From contig NC_090445.1 of NCBI RefSeq assembly GCF_031143425.1, positions 819,118,817-819,182,816 of the forward strand: a DNA stretch of 64,000 bases, given 5' to 3'. A program made the position numbers and the translations under genes. Positions 44,221-55,679 of this stretch are shown one piece after another; position 1 is the stretch's first letter, and each line of letters starts with the position of its first letter. The notes beneath the pieces are model-generated. The model searched no databases. It was not told the origin of the DNA and saw only the letters and a list, made by a program, of their open reading frames with translations. Source of the DNA: Pleurodeles waltl. Taxonomy: Eukaryota; Chordata; Amphibia; Caudata; Salamandridae.

Positions 44221-44946
44221 GTTTCAGCTTGGAATGCGCTCCCAGTGCTAAATCACAGCCCAAAGAGTGCTACATGCATATTTATGCCCATAGGCAGAAC
44301 TCTGCTGAATCTCGCAGAGTTTTTATGTAACTCCGCTGAATTTCCTGGAATCAAATTACATGAGTTTCGTCTACCCCAGTATATATAAATTAGTCAAGTT
44401 GGATCTGTCAGCAGTGTACCCTGGGAAACATGAAAAGACTAACATTAGGAAGAAAAAAAGCTCAGTGACATTTTAACGACCCTAGCTCTAATACTAAATC
44501 ATCAAACATGGTGTCCACACTCACCCATTTAACAACACAGACATAAAGTCTGCTAGATTTTGACCACAGATGCGACGGGTAAGACTAATCATTTGCAAAG
44601 CTAATGTGTCTTGTCTATGTTACCTATTGGCTTTGCCAATGGTGTTCATCCACTCTGAGCAACATCCGTGAGGCTGTGCAGAGTGGCTAAAGTAAAATAA
44701 AAAAAACTCTGACATGCACCTACGAAATGACATGGGTGCTTTTTTTTGCTTTTTAGTTACCAACTCAAGTTGGATCAGTAACTTGAAAATAAAACATGTT
44801 TTTTTAAACGGGTGAGCTGGGATGCTCAGACTGCTTAGAGGTCATGTTGATGATGTGGTTAAACATAATATAAACAAGGATTAGCGAGAGTTAAAGCTGT
44901 TGGCATTGTAAATGATATTGACAATCTCGCCTTTGGGACCTTATAA
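44221..44946. other. Unassigned region
   Basis: No gene or element recognised. Confidence 0.45.
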
Positions 44947-46020
44947 ATATTTAGCAATGCAGCACATTAAACCTTTATCAGAAATAAACTGTGTTTGTGC
45001 ATTTTTTCATACACATGACATTAGACTGTAATGGCCCGAACAGTCCCTACAGAGCACCACAGTGCAAATAGCATTTGGAAGAAACTCTGTCATGTAACCA
45101 TATAGTCAGCCCCTAGAGTGATAATCAGATACAAAAAGAATGACAAAGAACATTGCAGTGTAGCCATATAATCAACCCCTTGAGGGCAGAGTATATTACA
45201 CATTTTCAGGCCTAGCGGACCTTTTAAATATTATGTAACTGTTGAGTCAGCGGCACAAGGGTGTAGTGTTGCAGGTAGTTATTAGATGTCCCTGTAGAGT
45301 CAATAGCAGAAGGTGCAGTACCACTGGTCATAGCTAGATGTCCCTATAGAGTCAACAGCACAAGGTGCCATACAACTAGTCATGGCTAGATGTCCCTGGG
45401 GAGCCAAAAGCACTCAGAGCACAGTGTCACCGAATGCTGCCAGATCTTCTTCTGATGTCAGAAGCTCAGAATGTCCCCCAAACCCGGAAACAGCTGGAGA
45501 GGTACCAGGTCCTCAGTGAAAAGGCTGAAATATTTAGCCATGCCACATAATAAACCGTTATCAGAAATAAACTGTGTTTGTGCATTCCTTCATACTATTA
45601 GACTATAATGGTCCAAACAGCCCCTACTGAGCACCACATTAAAAATAGCATTTGGAAGAAACATGGTCGCATGACCATATAGCCAGCTCCTAGAGGGCAT
45701 AATCACGTGAAAAAACGGATGAAAAAGAACATTGCAGTGTAACCATATAATCAGCCCTTTGAGCATAGTGTAATACACATTTTCAGGCCTAGTAGGCCTT
45801 TTAAAAATCATTTAACTGTGGAGTCAAATGCACAAGGGTGCAGAGCCGCAGGTCATTACTAGATGTCCCTGTAGAGTCAATAGCAGAAGGTGCAGTAACA
45901 CTGGTCGTGGCTAGATGTCCCTGTAGAGCAGTACCCCGGTCATGGCTAGATGTCTCTGTGGAGTCATCAGCTGAAGGTGTAGTACCACTGGTCAAGGCTA
46001 GATGTCCCTGTGGAGCCGAC
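44947..46020. repeat. 583-bp direct duplication containing a ~50-bp minisatellite
   Basis: Copy 1 from 44947 and copy 2 from 45530 share TTATCAGAAATAAACTGTGT, AGCATTTGGAAGAAAC, GAACATTGCAGTGTA and ACACATTTTCAGGCCTAG in order. At the right of each copy (45285-45415; 45860-46015) the segment AGATGTCCCTGTAGAGTCAA with variants is repeated three to four times. Copies are clearly diverged. Confidence 0.85.
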
Positions 46021-47563
46021 TGAGTTAGTTGTGCCTTTGGGCAATTATCATCCTTCAGCCCCTGGAGAGCATAGTGCATTACACATTTGCAGGCATGACA
46101 GGGTTATTAGAATATTATTATAAACAAGGTCCTTATAACACAAACTCCTCTCTGCTGTAAAAACAAAAGTTCTGGTTATAAGAAAGTTTTAATATACATT
46201 GAATGGTGGAAGAGGTTATGTTCTTTGGGCTCCCTCTAACCTAATGTGACCCGGAAGATGGCATGGACAGAAAAAGCACATTGTTCTGAATGTTTTGGTG
46301 GTGGTCCAATTATCCTAGGACCACCACAGGCTGAGTTATGGGCAAAAATGTTTTGTAAAAGGAATGCCTGCAAAACATTATGGGGTGGGTTCCCCAGAGT
46401 GCAGTGAATATTGTGGTATCGGCTCTCCTGCTGTGCAGGGAGAGACGCTGTTGAGGATTCGATACTTGGGTCGACTTCATGCTATGTAAAGCCACAAAAA
46501 AAGTACCAAACACACTTACACACAAGACACAACTACATGTATTTACTGATTATGTAAAGTAAGGAACAAGTGAAGGGCAAACGCGGAAAACGAACTGCGC
46601 ATGAACATTAGTGCTTACTGATAAACACGAGAGGCAGGGGAAACAAAAAAATAGTCAGTTTAAACAACAGAAAAACAATCCAGGCATAATTAAACTGTAC
46701 TAGGCTGGTACTCCTCATCCAAGAACAGCAAGTGACCCATCGGCTGCCAAACCAGTTAGGAGGCAGCAAAACAAGAGCGACACTGCCTTCAACCTATGGT
46801 AAGTGGCAGGCAGTGGCAGGTGGGAGCAAAGTCCTTTGCTCATTCCAACAGGTATTGCAGACAGCGCATGCACGTTGTCTAGGCTCAACCTAAAAAGAAC
46901 ACTGGTTACTTCGAGAACTTTTAGCAGGTATTTAAACCTTCCGAATGTAATAAATTTGTTCATTTACAAAAGGTTCTACAAGTGAGATAATTGAGGTGAT
47001 GCAGTGGTGTGAATCCAACATACAATGAGCTGTGAAGCACAAGTGGAGGAAGCACTTTCACACAACCATGGTTGTCATAATATTGTAAAGGGTTAAGGAA
47101 GATGCCACAGCTCAGGTCTTTCAGCTTCACTAATAAGGTAATAATAGGTCATTCCAAAGCTATGTTGATGTTGACTTGCACACCTCTTGGTGATCTCTAC
47201 TGGTCAGTGTGGATGGTATCAATGAAAATATATAGAAAATAGATGTAGCAGCCCCTCTTATAATTTAAGTAAGTCAGTGGTGCTGTATTAAGCAGTGGAC
47301 GCAGTGCCAGGGATGAATAAATATCAAGAGGAAATAAATGCAACAGGATGGTCCTCTCAAAGATCGGAGATAGACAAGCTGTTCATTTTCAGCAGAAGCT
47401 CACACAGATGAAGGCAGTGATGGACCGTTGCTTGGCATGTAGAACCTTTTCTAATTCAACTTTGCCTAAATATTTTTTAATTGATTGCAACTTAAATGCT
47501 TTTTCCCACTAGCAGCCTTCAACTTTTGTGTCCAGTATGTGCATTCAGTGTTACAATTAAATT
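46021..47563. other. Unassigned region
   Basis: No gene recognised; open frames of 60-82 codons lack features. Confidence 0.5.
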
Positions 47564-47571
47564 AGCTATGG

Positions 47572-48175
47572 CAGTGGTTTCCAATCTGTGGTACGGGAAC
47601 CCATGGGGGTCTGCAAAGCCTCCTCCAGTGATCCGTGACTGCTTAGAAAATGAACCAATATTAACAGATCAATAAAGTGTATATGAATAAACAGGCTAAA
47701 TGTACAACTTAAACATTTAAAACATATTGTAAATGTCAAGAAATTTGGAATTGCAGGTTAAAAATTGTATTTGCATCCTCAGATTGATTTGTGGAAGCAG
47801 TGCAAATAGAATACAATATGAACAATGTGTGGTTTCAATCGACTTTAGAAAAGCTGCAACTTTCTTATTAAAATTAAATTTTTTATTGTCTTTTATTTTT
47901 TTCCAAATTAAATAAAATGTGTTATCATTTGTATATGTGTTTGATGGAATGCTTGTTTCTGTATTTTTGGTGTATTGTTTTGCAGTTCAAATCATTGACA
48001 ATGTTTTGCCTGGGTCCCCAGCTTCCAGTAATAACTCAGTGGGGGGGGGGGAGGTCCCAGGATTCTAATAATGATTCAATTGGGGCCCCCAGGTTCCAGT
48101 GATGATTCAGTGGGGGTCCCAGGTTCCGGTGATGATAAAGTGGGGACACAGAAGTCAAAAGGTTGGGAACCACTG
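47572..48175. mobile_element. hAT-type non-autonomous transposon, 604 bp, with internal minisatellite
   Basis: Perfect 8-bp duplications AGCTATGG at 47564-47571 and 48176-48183. Ends CAGTGGTTTCCAATCTG and, on the minus strand, CAGTGGTTCCCAACCTT are inverted repeats. Inside, 48015-48150 holds about four degenerate ~34-bp units around CCAGGTTCCAGTGATGATTC and a run of eleven Gs. No transposase. Confidence 0.93.
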
Positions 48176-48183
48176 AGCTATGG

Positions 48184-49449
48184 TATTGCTTGAAATCAAC
48201 ACATTTGTGGGTCAAATTGATTTAACCCTCAAGGTTCAATTAACTACTAAATATTCCTGAAGTAACCACTGTTTTTTTATGATCTGGCTTATCAGTGTAA
48301 CTGTTGCCAGACAATTATGTGAGTATCACTAGAGGAGCTTTGGCTATGCCCACATGTTGAGGGGCAGGAGTACATGATTTGATTGGGCAGAAGTTGTGTG
48401 TGTCAAACAAAAAATATGGTTGCCGGGCACTCTACTGGGATCATTTTGTTTAAATAGGTGGCTGAGATTAAACTCTCAGGGGCAAACATATGGCATTTTA
48501 ATGCTGTAAATGTGTCTTACATAACTAGATAGTTTGCCTTTCTCTGGCAGCAACACAGATGGGAGGTGGGCAATCATCAACCTACATTGAATTTTTATGT
48601 CAGCTTAACAGTGCAACTGTCACCTAACCTTTTAACCTACACTTATATTATTCTACAGTTCTTTGCTTCCACCAAATATACATTAACTACCATGCTATTT
48701 ATTTGTAATGCATCACATTATCACATCACATTCCTTTAAAGCCAGATCAAAAGGCATTTCCAATGTTTGTTTATATTGGTAGCCTAGCTCTCAGGGATAT
48801 TTGGTCAGCCTAGTCACTGTAAACACTTTAAACATAGAACGGTTCAAAGCTTCTGCTGTGTAACAAACATACAGCTATCCCTGATTATTAGATGTACACA
48901 TATTTAGAATTTGAATGTGCCTGTGCAGGTCAGTGACATGGCCAAAGAGGGCATGAAAGAGCTGAAATTGGATCATAAATCCAAAGCTGTTCTGAACAGG
49001 ACCCCCCAAAATATGTTTGGCCCAGGGCCACCAAAACCCTTAAGATGTCCCTGAACTGACTGCTGCTTGGAACACCAAGGCTCTGTGGGATGGGAACATA
49101 GGAGGCAGAACAGGTCTCGAAGTGTTCAATTGGTAGTAACATCCTCTGATAATATGACCAATCTGTGCCAGGAAAGTTCAACAAAGAGAAGTGAATACCA
49201 CAGGGGAAGCCAAATGACAAAAACAACAAAGGCACAGGAATCTGAAAGCTGGATGAAGAGTGGATGACCACAATACAGTATAAATATATAGCTCTGCTCA
49301 GCATGAGCTTTCTGCTGAAGGTAGGAAAGGCACAGAAAATGTTGTATTATAATCAATGTTGGAAAATGGCCTTCTCTGAAGGATCACCCCAAACTTTTCG
49401 CCTTCCTCCTCCTCTTTTTCTGACCTCATTTTTGTTGGCTTTGGGACTC
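48184..49449. other. Unassigned region
   Basis: No gene recognised; the 124-codon minus-strand frame (49304-48930) has no domain signature. Confidence 0.45.
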
Positions 49450-51030
49450 TGAGCTTTTACCACTGCTAAGCAGTACTACAGTGCACATGCTCTCTCTCTA
49501 AAACATGGTAACACTGGTTCATACCCAACTGGCATATTTAATTTACCTGTGTGTCCCTAGTAAGGAGCTCAGGGCCTGTAAATTAAATGCTACTAGTTGG
49601 CCTGCAGCACTGATTGTGCCACTCGCATAACTAGCCCCTTAACCATATCTCAGGCCTGCCACTGCAAGGCCTGTATGTGCAGGTTCACTGTCACATTGAC
49701 TTTGCATTTAGAACTACTTGCCAACCCTTAAATTCCCCTTTTATTATCTGTAAGTCACCCCTAAGGTAGGCTCTAGGTAACCCCTATGGCAGGGTGCTAT
49801 GTAAGTAAAAGGCATTTAGAACTACTTGCCAAACCTGGCAACCCCCTTTTATTACCTATAAGTCACCCCTAATTAAGGCCCTAGGTAACCCATAGGGAGA
49901 GATGCTATGTAAGTAAAAGCCAAGATAGGTACTTATAAGTTTTACTTGTCTTGGTGATGAAAAACTCCCAAAGCCTTTTTTACTACTGTGAAGCCTACCA
50001 TTGTCATAGGCCAGCATTAGATATTTCCTTATATGCTTTTAAGTGGTCATTTCTGATCTGAGAGGAATAACCTTGTCATTTTTGGTATGGTTGAAATGGT
50101 AGTGAAAAATCCTATTTACTGATGAAATTGGATTCTACATTACTATTTTAGAAATGCCACTTTTAGAAAGTAGGCATTTATCTGCCCTTACTGCTCTCTG
50201 TGCCATACAGCCTGTCTCCAATCCACGTCTTGTCTGTGCTGGTGTGCAGCTCCCCTTGTGCATTCCACCCAGACAGCCATGAATACAGAACACTCAGCTG
50301 CAGCTGCATTCATCTGCATACTGATGGGTCTTCCTGGGAAGGAAGGATAGAAGTGCTCTCACACTTCAAAGGCCAGTGGCCTACCCTCACACAAACGTCT
50401 GATTACCCCCACAGATCTGGCAGAAAGTACTGCGTTGAAAAGGTAACTGGTGCACTTCAAAACCACCATTTCAAAAGTTCCTCCACTCCAAAGCACATAT
50501 GTACTGGGTCTGTGACCCCCCTAAAATCAGACATTTCTAGACCTACAACTAGACTCTGTCCTAAGGGTCTGCAGTGGTCCCCAAAGGGCTCATCTCAACT
50601 GCTTTGCTGGAAGGACTACTGCCCTACTTGTTGCTCTGCTGCTTGCTGGCCCCTGACTCTGCTGGAAGGACTTTGCTTTCCCCCAAGGACATTGAATGAG
50701 CTTGTCTCCTGTTCTGAAGTCTCAGGGTCATCAAAAAGTTCACCAAAGAGAAGAAAATCCAGTGCATTGGAAAATCGATGCAACACCTGCAAAATTCGAC
50801 GCAGCACCTGTCCTGCGGCCGAAGAATTAACACAGCACCTGTTGCCTCTTCACAGCCCATTATGGATTTTCCACACCTCATCCCTGGACGTCCAAATCTC
50901 CCCGCATCTCATTGAGAAGCAAAGGCTGCGCCCGCGAAAACCGACCATCAACTTGCCGTGTAGAAAGAAACGACGCTTCGCCTTTGCTGCGAATCATCTA
51001 AACGTAAAAAAAGTGACATCTTGACTTGTG
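49450..51030 (+). repeat. Interspersed repeat, probably an LTR-type element copy
   Basis: Starts with ACCACTGCTAAGCAGT and runs to a section rich in CGACGC/GCAACACC words near 50770-51000. A second fragment of its start lies at 44117. It contains a 108-bp tandem duplication (49704-49811 and 49812-49918, beginning GCATTTAGAACTACTTGCCA). The 274-codon open frame at 50200-51024 follows the repeat, has no domain and is probably chance. LTR nature is recalled from similar newt repeats, not shown here. Confidence 0.45.
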
Positions 51031-52779
51031 CATATTGGACTTTTATTGTTTTGGTCATACTTTATTCAGATAAAACAGAATGAAAAGGTACCAATAGATG
51101 ACAAGTCAGTTCAACAAAATAAAACAAACTTTTAAAAAATGCGGAGGGGATTGAAGCAGGGTTATATAGAGTGGGAAAGTGGATTTCCTGTTCTTTTGTA
51201 AGAAGCAGGTGGGATAACAGAACCATAAACTCAACCCCACTTAGTGGAAAGTGTTTTCCACATCAGTGTTCTGCACTCCAGTATTTAGTCATGGACCGCC
51301 TAGAGAACTTGACTGTCCAGTTTTACAGTTGCTGTTAAGGGGATTATGTGGAGGTTTAAATTAACATGGTAGGTCCTCTACTACTAGAAGCTGCATCAGC
51401 TTATTTTTGGGCCCGAGTGATTTGTCTTTTATAACACATTTTATTGATTTTACAAACATTAAAGCAAAACAGGGAGAAATGAATTCGCCTATATTCTGTA
51501 CTCCAACACGTGGGCAAAATTTTGATTACGGGGGAGTAATTGTCGTAATGCCACTTTACTCTTGTGACACAAAAAAAACGAAATTACTTGATTACGCCTG
51601 TTCAGATAATTAGGAGTAATTTGAGCACGAATCCTGTTCAATGGGAACAGGAACAATGAACTAAGAGAGCGTGAGCAGCTGCTGACCCCTGCTTTTAGGT
51701 GATGCATTCTAACACTATTTTCTTGGTACAAAAGGCACCCTTGGGTCCTTTATGGACGAGAGGGTGCATTCTGCGCACAGAAAGCAGTGCTAAATGCTGG
51801 ATTATAATGCAGTATAATGTCAGCATATGCATAATTTCAGCATCATTTTGCGATAATTCTGCATAATAGCGTAAATTAAACGAGTTACACACACGCCCCT
51901 CCTTATTTCTGTTGTTTAATGCTTTCGCAATCTTTCATGTCATTGTGTGTGTTTGTGCGACATAAATATGCACATGTTCAGATACATATACACAGACTAT
52001 ATATGTCACAAAACAAGTGCGCATTCTCACACTCTGCTACTCTGTACCTTTGACTTAGTCAGACATTTGCTGGAATTTGAACTAAGCGTGATGACGAGGC
52101 GACCCTTTTCCTCCAGGTAAATTCAGAGACAGACAGAGACACGGTCTGCAGACGTCAGCTCATGCTCTGACTTGTGTACCTGCTGGAGAAGCGTGCTCAC
52201 AGATTCTTATACTTGTAGCATCTAATGATATTTTATATTCTTGGAATTTTTTTTAATAACCGGTGAGTCAGAAGGTTCACCTTGCAAGTCTGTGCTGGGA
52301 TGTGAGTGCGGACGCCTGGGGATAGCAGGTGCCATGGTGATCACGTGGACAGGTGGAATGTGCTATCCAGTCTCAGGGTGAGCTTTTTTTGATTTTGACA
52401 AAATAAATAGAGGGAGGAACATCCAATTCAAGGCGCCGTTGAAAATATTTTAGAAAGACCGTAACTGTAAACACTCCAGTGTTTTTTCACATATGCAACT
52501 GCAGCTTTTTTGTGAGCATACCTTATTCCTAAATATATATGATCGGGTACTATAGAAATTCTCATCCACTGACAAGGAAACTCAAAAGTTGTATGTCTAG
52601 AAACAATGTTACCAAACTATGGTGTGTTTTGCACTGAAGGACCCCCCCCCCCCATGCCCTACGGAGAAAAAGAGAGGCACTGCCGCACTGGAGGCCGTAG
52701 ATTACAGTACACATGTGCTGTTTCCAGTGTAACTTTAGCAACACAAAAGGATGATGGACGGAGTGCTGAACAATGCCAA
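51031..52779. other. Unassigned region with one dispersed repeat copy
   Basis: Bases 51655-51790 (AATGAACTAAGAGAGCGTGA, then TTTTCTTGGTACAAAAGGCA and GGTCCTTTATGGA) resemble 55527-55640 in order and spacing, so both are copies of one interspersed repeat. No gene recognised. Confidence 0.5.
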
Positions 52780-53020
52780 CACTCACCCCCAGTCACAGAT
52801 CTGGGTTTAATCCATCGTTCTTTTGCACACCATGCCACCCCAGTTTCGACCCAGCCATAGGCAAATCAGTCTTGACCCTGCTCCTCATGGGAACAGTCTA
52901 GCCCGAACAGCCAGGCCAGGTCCTCCCTGGACCGGAAACAAGCATCCTGGGACCGGTTTCAGGGTATCACCCTTCATCAGCCAGGCTAGCTTGAATCCAG
53001 TGGCACAGTGAGCAAGGGAC
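52780..53020. repeat. GC-richer interspersed repeat, SINE-like in size
   Basis: About 240 bases of clearly different composition (CCCAGTTTCGACCCAGCCAT; GGGACCGGTTTCAGGGTATC) inside AT-rich DNA. I recall it as a common newt repeat, but no second copy lies in this window, and neither tRNA-type A/B boxes nor a tail could be confirmed. Confidence 0.4.
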
Positions 53021-53049
53021 TCAGAATGGGCATACCCTTCCCACTTAGG

Positions 53050-53380
53050 GTTTCCAGTGTACACATGACTTACTATAGCCTTAGAACCCGCCTAGTGGAC
53101 TCTACTGGCTATTAAAGGCCCGCTCCCGCGATAACAAGAGAAAGGGCCTTTAATGGCCGGTAGACCCCGCTACGGTGGGTACTGAGGCTTTTAGAAAATT
53201 CTGCCACTAGAGGGCAGAATACTCTATCAAATAAAACAAATTCCTCACTAAACCCGAGGGGATTAAAATCCCCTCAGTCTCCGTGAGGCTTTGTTCACAG
53301 CTTATGCTGTAAACAAAGAACATTGGAATGTTGACGCTCCTAATGTTCTAATAATGGCTATAGCAGTCAGTTAACTTTGA
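53050..53380. repeat. Cluster of short inverted repeats, MITE-like
   Basis: Stems include ACTGGCTATTAAAGGCCC/GGGCCTTTAATGGCCGGT (53110-53164), TGCCACTAGAGGGCA (53203), GAGGGGATTAAAATCCCCTC (53257-53276) and ACAGCTTATGCTGT (53298-53311) with flanking GTTT/AAAC. Several in series suggest a structured element. Confidence 0.55.
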
Positions 53381-55526
53381 ATGCCACAAGGCCACCAGAG
53401 TGCTTGCAATCCAATGATGCATTTCATGGTCTGGAGACGCAAGAGGACAGAGACTTCACTTTGCTGCCCCCCCACATTCTCTTATGAGGCCCTAGGTATC
53501 CTAATGTTGGCATTGTGAGTCATAAAAACATAAGCAGCTCGCACTGTCTCTTTGGCACGTTCCTTTTGGACTGTTCTCCCTCACAAAGTCTGGCACCTTT
53601 TGCAGTGCCTGCTTTCAAGGAAGAGCCGCTTTTAGTTCATGGGGCTGAGGTCTGCAGTACTAGATAGTATTGTCATACATAACTGTGTATTTAGTAAGTT
53701 CCCACACCAAAGCAGATGTCCTTCCTTGATGGTGGAATGACAAAGGGGAGCGACTGACTATGGAACATCATATCATACTTTGCCTCCTAGCTCAAAGACT
53801 TCCCACTTCCAGGCAGCCACCGGTGTGGTTGGAGGGGAATTGTTCTTTTCTTTTTGACTGATTTGCAGACGCATACCATACCCTTCAACAGATGATCCAT
53901 TTGTGGTTCTCCTGAGGAAGAAGTGAAGAAACACCCCCGCCAGGCCTTTGAATGGGCCTACTGTGTCAACTGTTTATATAATGATCATAATGAAACCCAC
54001 GTAAAGGAAATCCTTGACTGTGCTATGAAAGGGTACAACCTCAGACCAGTTATCAGATATTGTGTTTCCAGCATTATCCTCATATTTGGTGTATTCAACA
54101 ATTAAGGACTGAAATTATGTTCGACTTGAACATAAATTAACGCTGATCTTTGAAATATGGGATGATTTTTCTGAGGTTGCTTTCCTGATGTATTCTGTAT
54201 AATGAATGCACTGTTTGCTGCACAGTTCCCCCCACATTGATCAAGATGACATTGATCAGGAGGAGCTGATCAATGCACATATTTCCTAATTAACAAAGAT
54301 AAGGCTGCAACGAACGTGAATTAAAGGTACAGTTAGACTTGAGCAGTAGGGTTGAGTGTTAGGGGTGTTGTTTCAGGGGACTGCATATCTGTATTTAGCT
54401 TCTAAATTTGTGGCTTGTACCCAATGGCTGCCTGGTCTCGCTCCCAGCTGCTGTTTTATTCAGAAGCTGCTTCAAAAGAAGTGCCTTAGGGGTCTTTTTA
54501 AATTTACTATAATCGGTTTCTGCTTAAGAGCTTGGTCCAATGAGTTCCATAGTTCAACCTCCATGAGCTCTAACGCTTGGGCATCTAGGGTGCCTTGCCT
54601 GCATAGCAAAATATAAATTCAATTAAAATAACACCTTCACACTGTCCATTAAAGGTGTAAAGTAAAATGCACAGAAGCCCAGATGCATGACAAACGTCAA
54701 CATGCATATAATAATTCCCACACTCGAGATTTCCAAAGTCTAGGGGTAGGAGTTTCAGAACATTTCGACCCTATTCAAGAAAATATTCTCCCAGTGGTGT
54801 ATATGGACTGTAGGCAACATCAAATAGAGCCACACAATATACTTAATTCATTTTTTTTATCTTTCGCAGTGGGGATTTCTTGCTTTTTCATTTACAGTTG
54901 CAGGACCTGCTTGGACAGAAGTGAACAATGCCTCGAGAACATGGGCTCATTTTGACATTTTGGGCCTTTTTTCCACGTGTCCCTTAATAATAGCAATTTG
55001 AACTTGTAAGTGACTCACAATGTTAGGTTTTGCACTACGAAGTAAAAATTAGTAAGTCTCAGGCTTGCAAGACCAATTGTTTCCAGCATATAACATATAC
55101 TTAGAATGGGCTTTGTGTCAACCCTTTGCTGCTAATGGGATGGCTTTGTTATCTATATCAAGTGTCTGCTTTTGATTAGCTATCTTTCCTCCCTTTTCTG
55201 GTGTGTGCACCAACCTTTTTTTATTTTATTTTACTTTTAATGCACCAGTCTACCATGGTACGCCTTCATGTTTGAGCAGTAAATTAAAAATGGCCACCAT
55301 GCATCAAAACACATGAATGCCTGCATCACAATGCATGCACACACCTCAGCAGTCATACTGTAATGGGTTTTGTTAGATAAAAAACTCATTGCAAAATTGC
55401 AGGCCATACATGCATCAGGATCCATGCGTTTTAATACCGTCAGAAACAACAACTGGTAAAACAAATAGCGTGCCCTTTTAGCGCCATAGCCTACTGACAT
55501 TTCCAATACTGTAGAAGCACACAAAC
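53381..55526. other. Unassigned region
   Basis: No gene recognised; a 60-codon open frame at 53923-54105 has no known features. Confidence 0.5.
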
Positions 55527-55679
55527 AATGAACTAAGAGACTTTGAATGGCTGCTGCTGTTTGTGTTCTGTTGCATTTAGTGCCATTTTCTTAGGACAAA
55601 ATGCATTATTGGGTCCATTTTGGATGGGAGACTACATTTGCACTCAGAAAATAGCGTTTCTGTACCCCATTTGAAAGAC

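Noticed and set aside
48930..49304. 124-codon minus-strand frame
   Set aside because: No motif, start context or homology recognised; likely chance in AT-rich DNA.
50200..51024. 274-codon plus-strand open frame
   Set aside because: Low-complexity Ser/Cys/Pro/His composition, no domain, and it lies within an interspersed repeat; probably chance.
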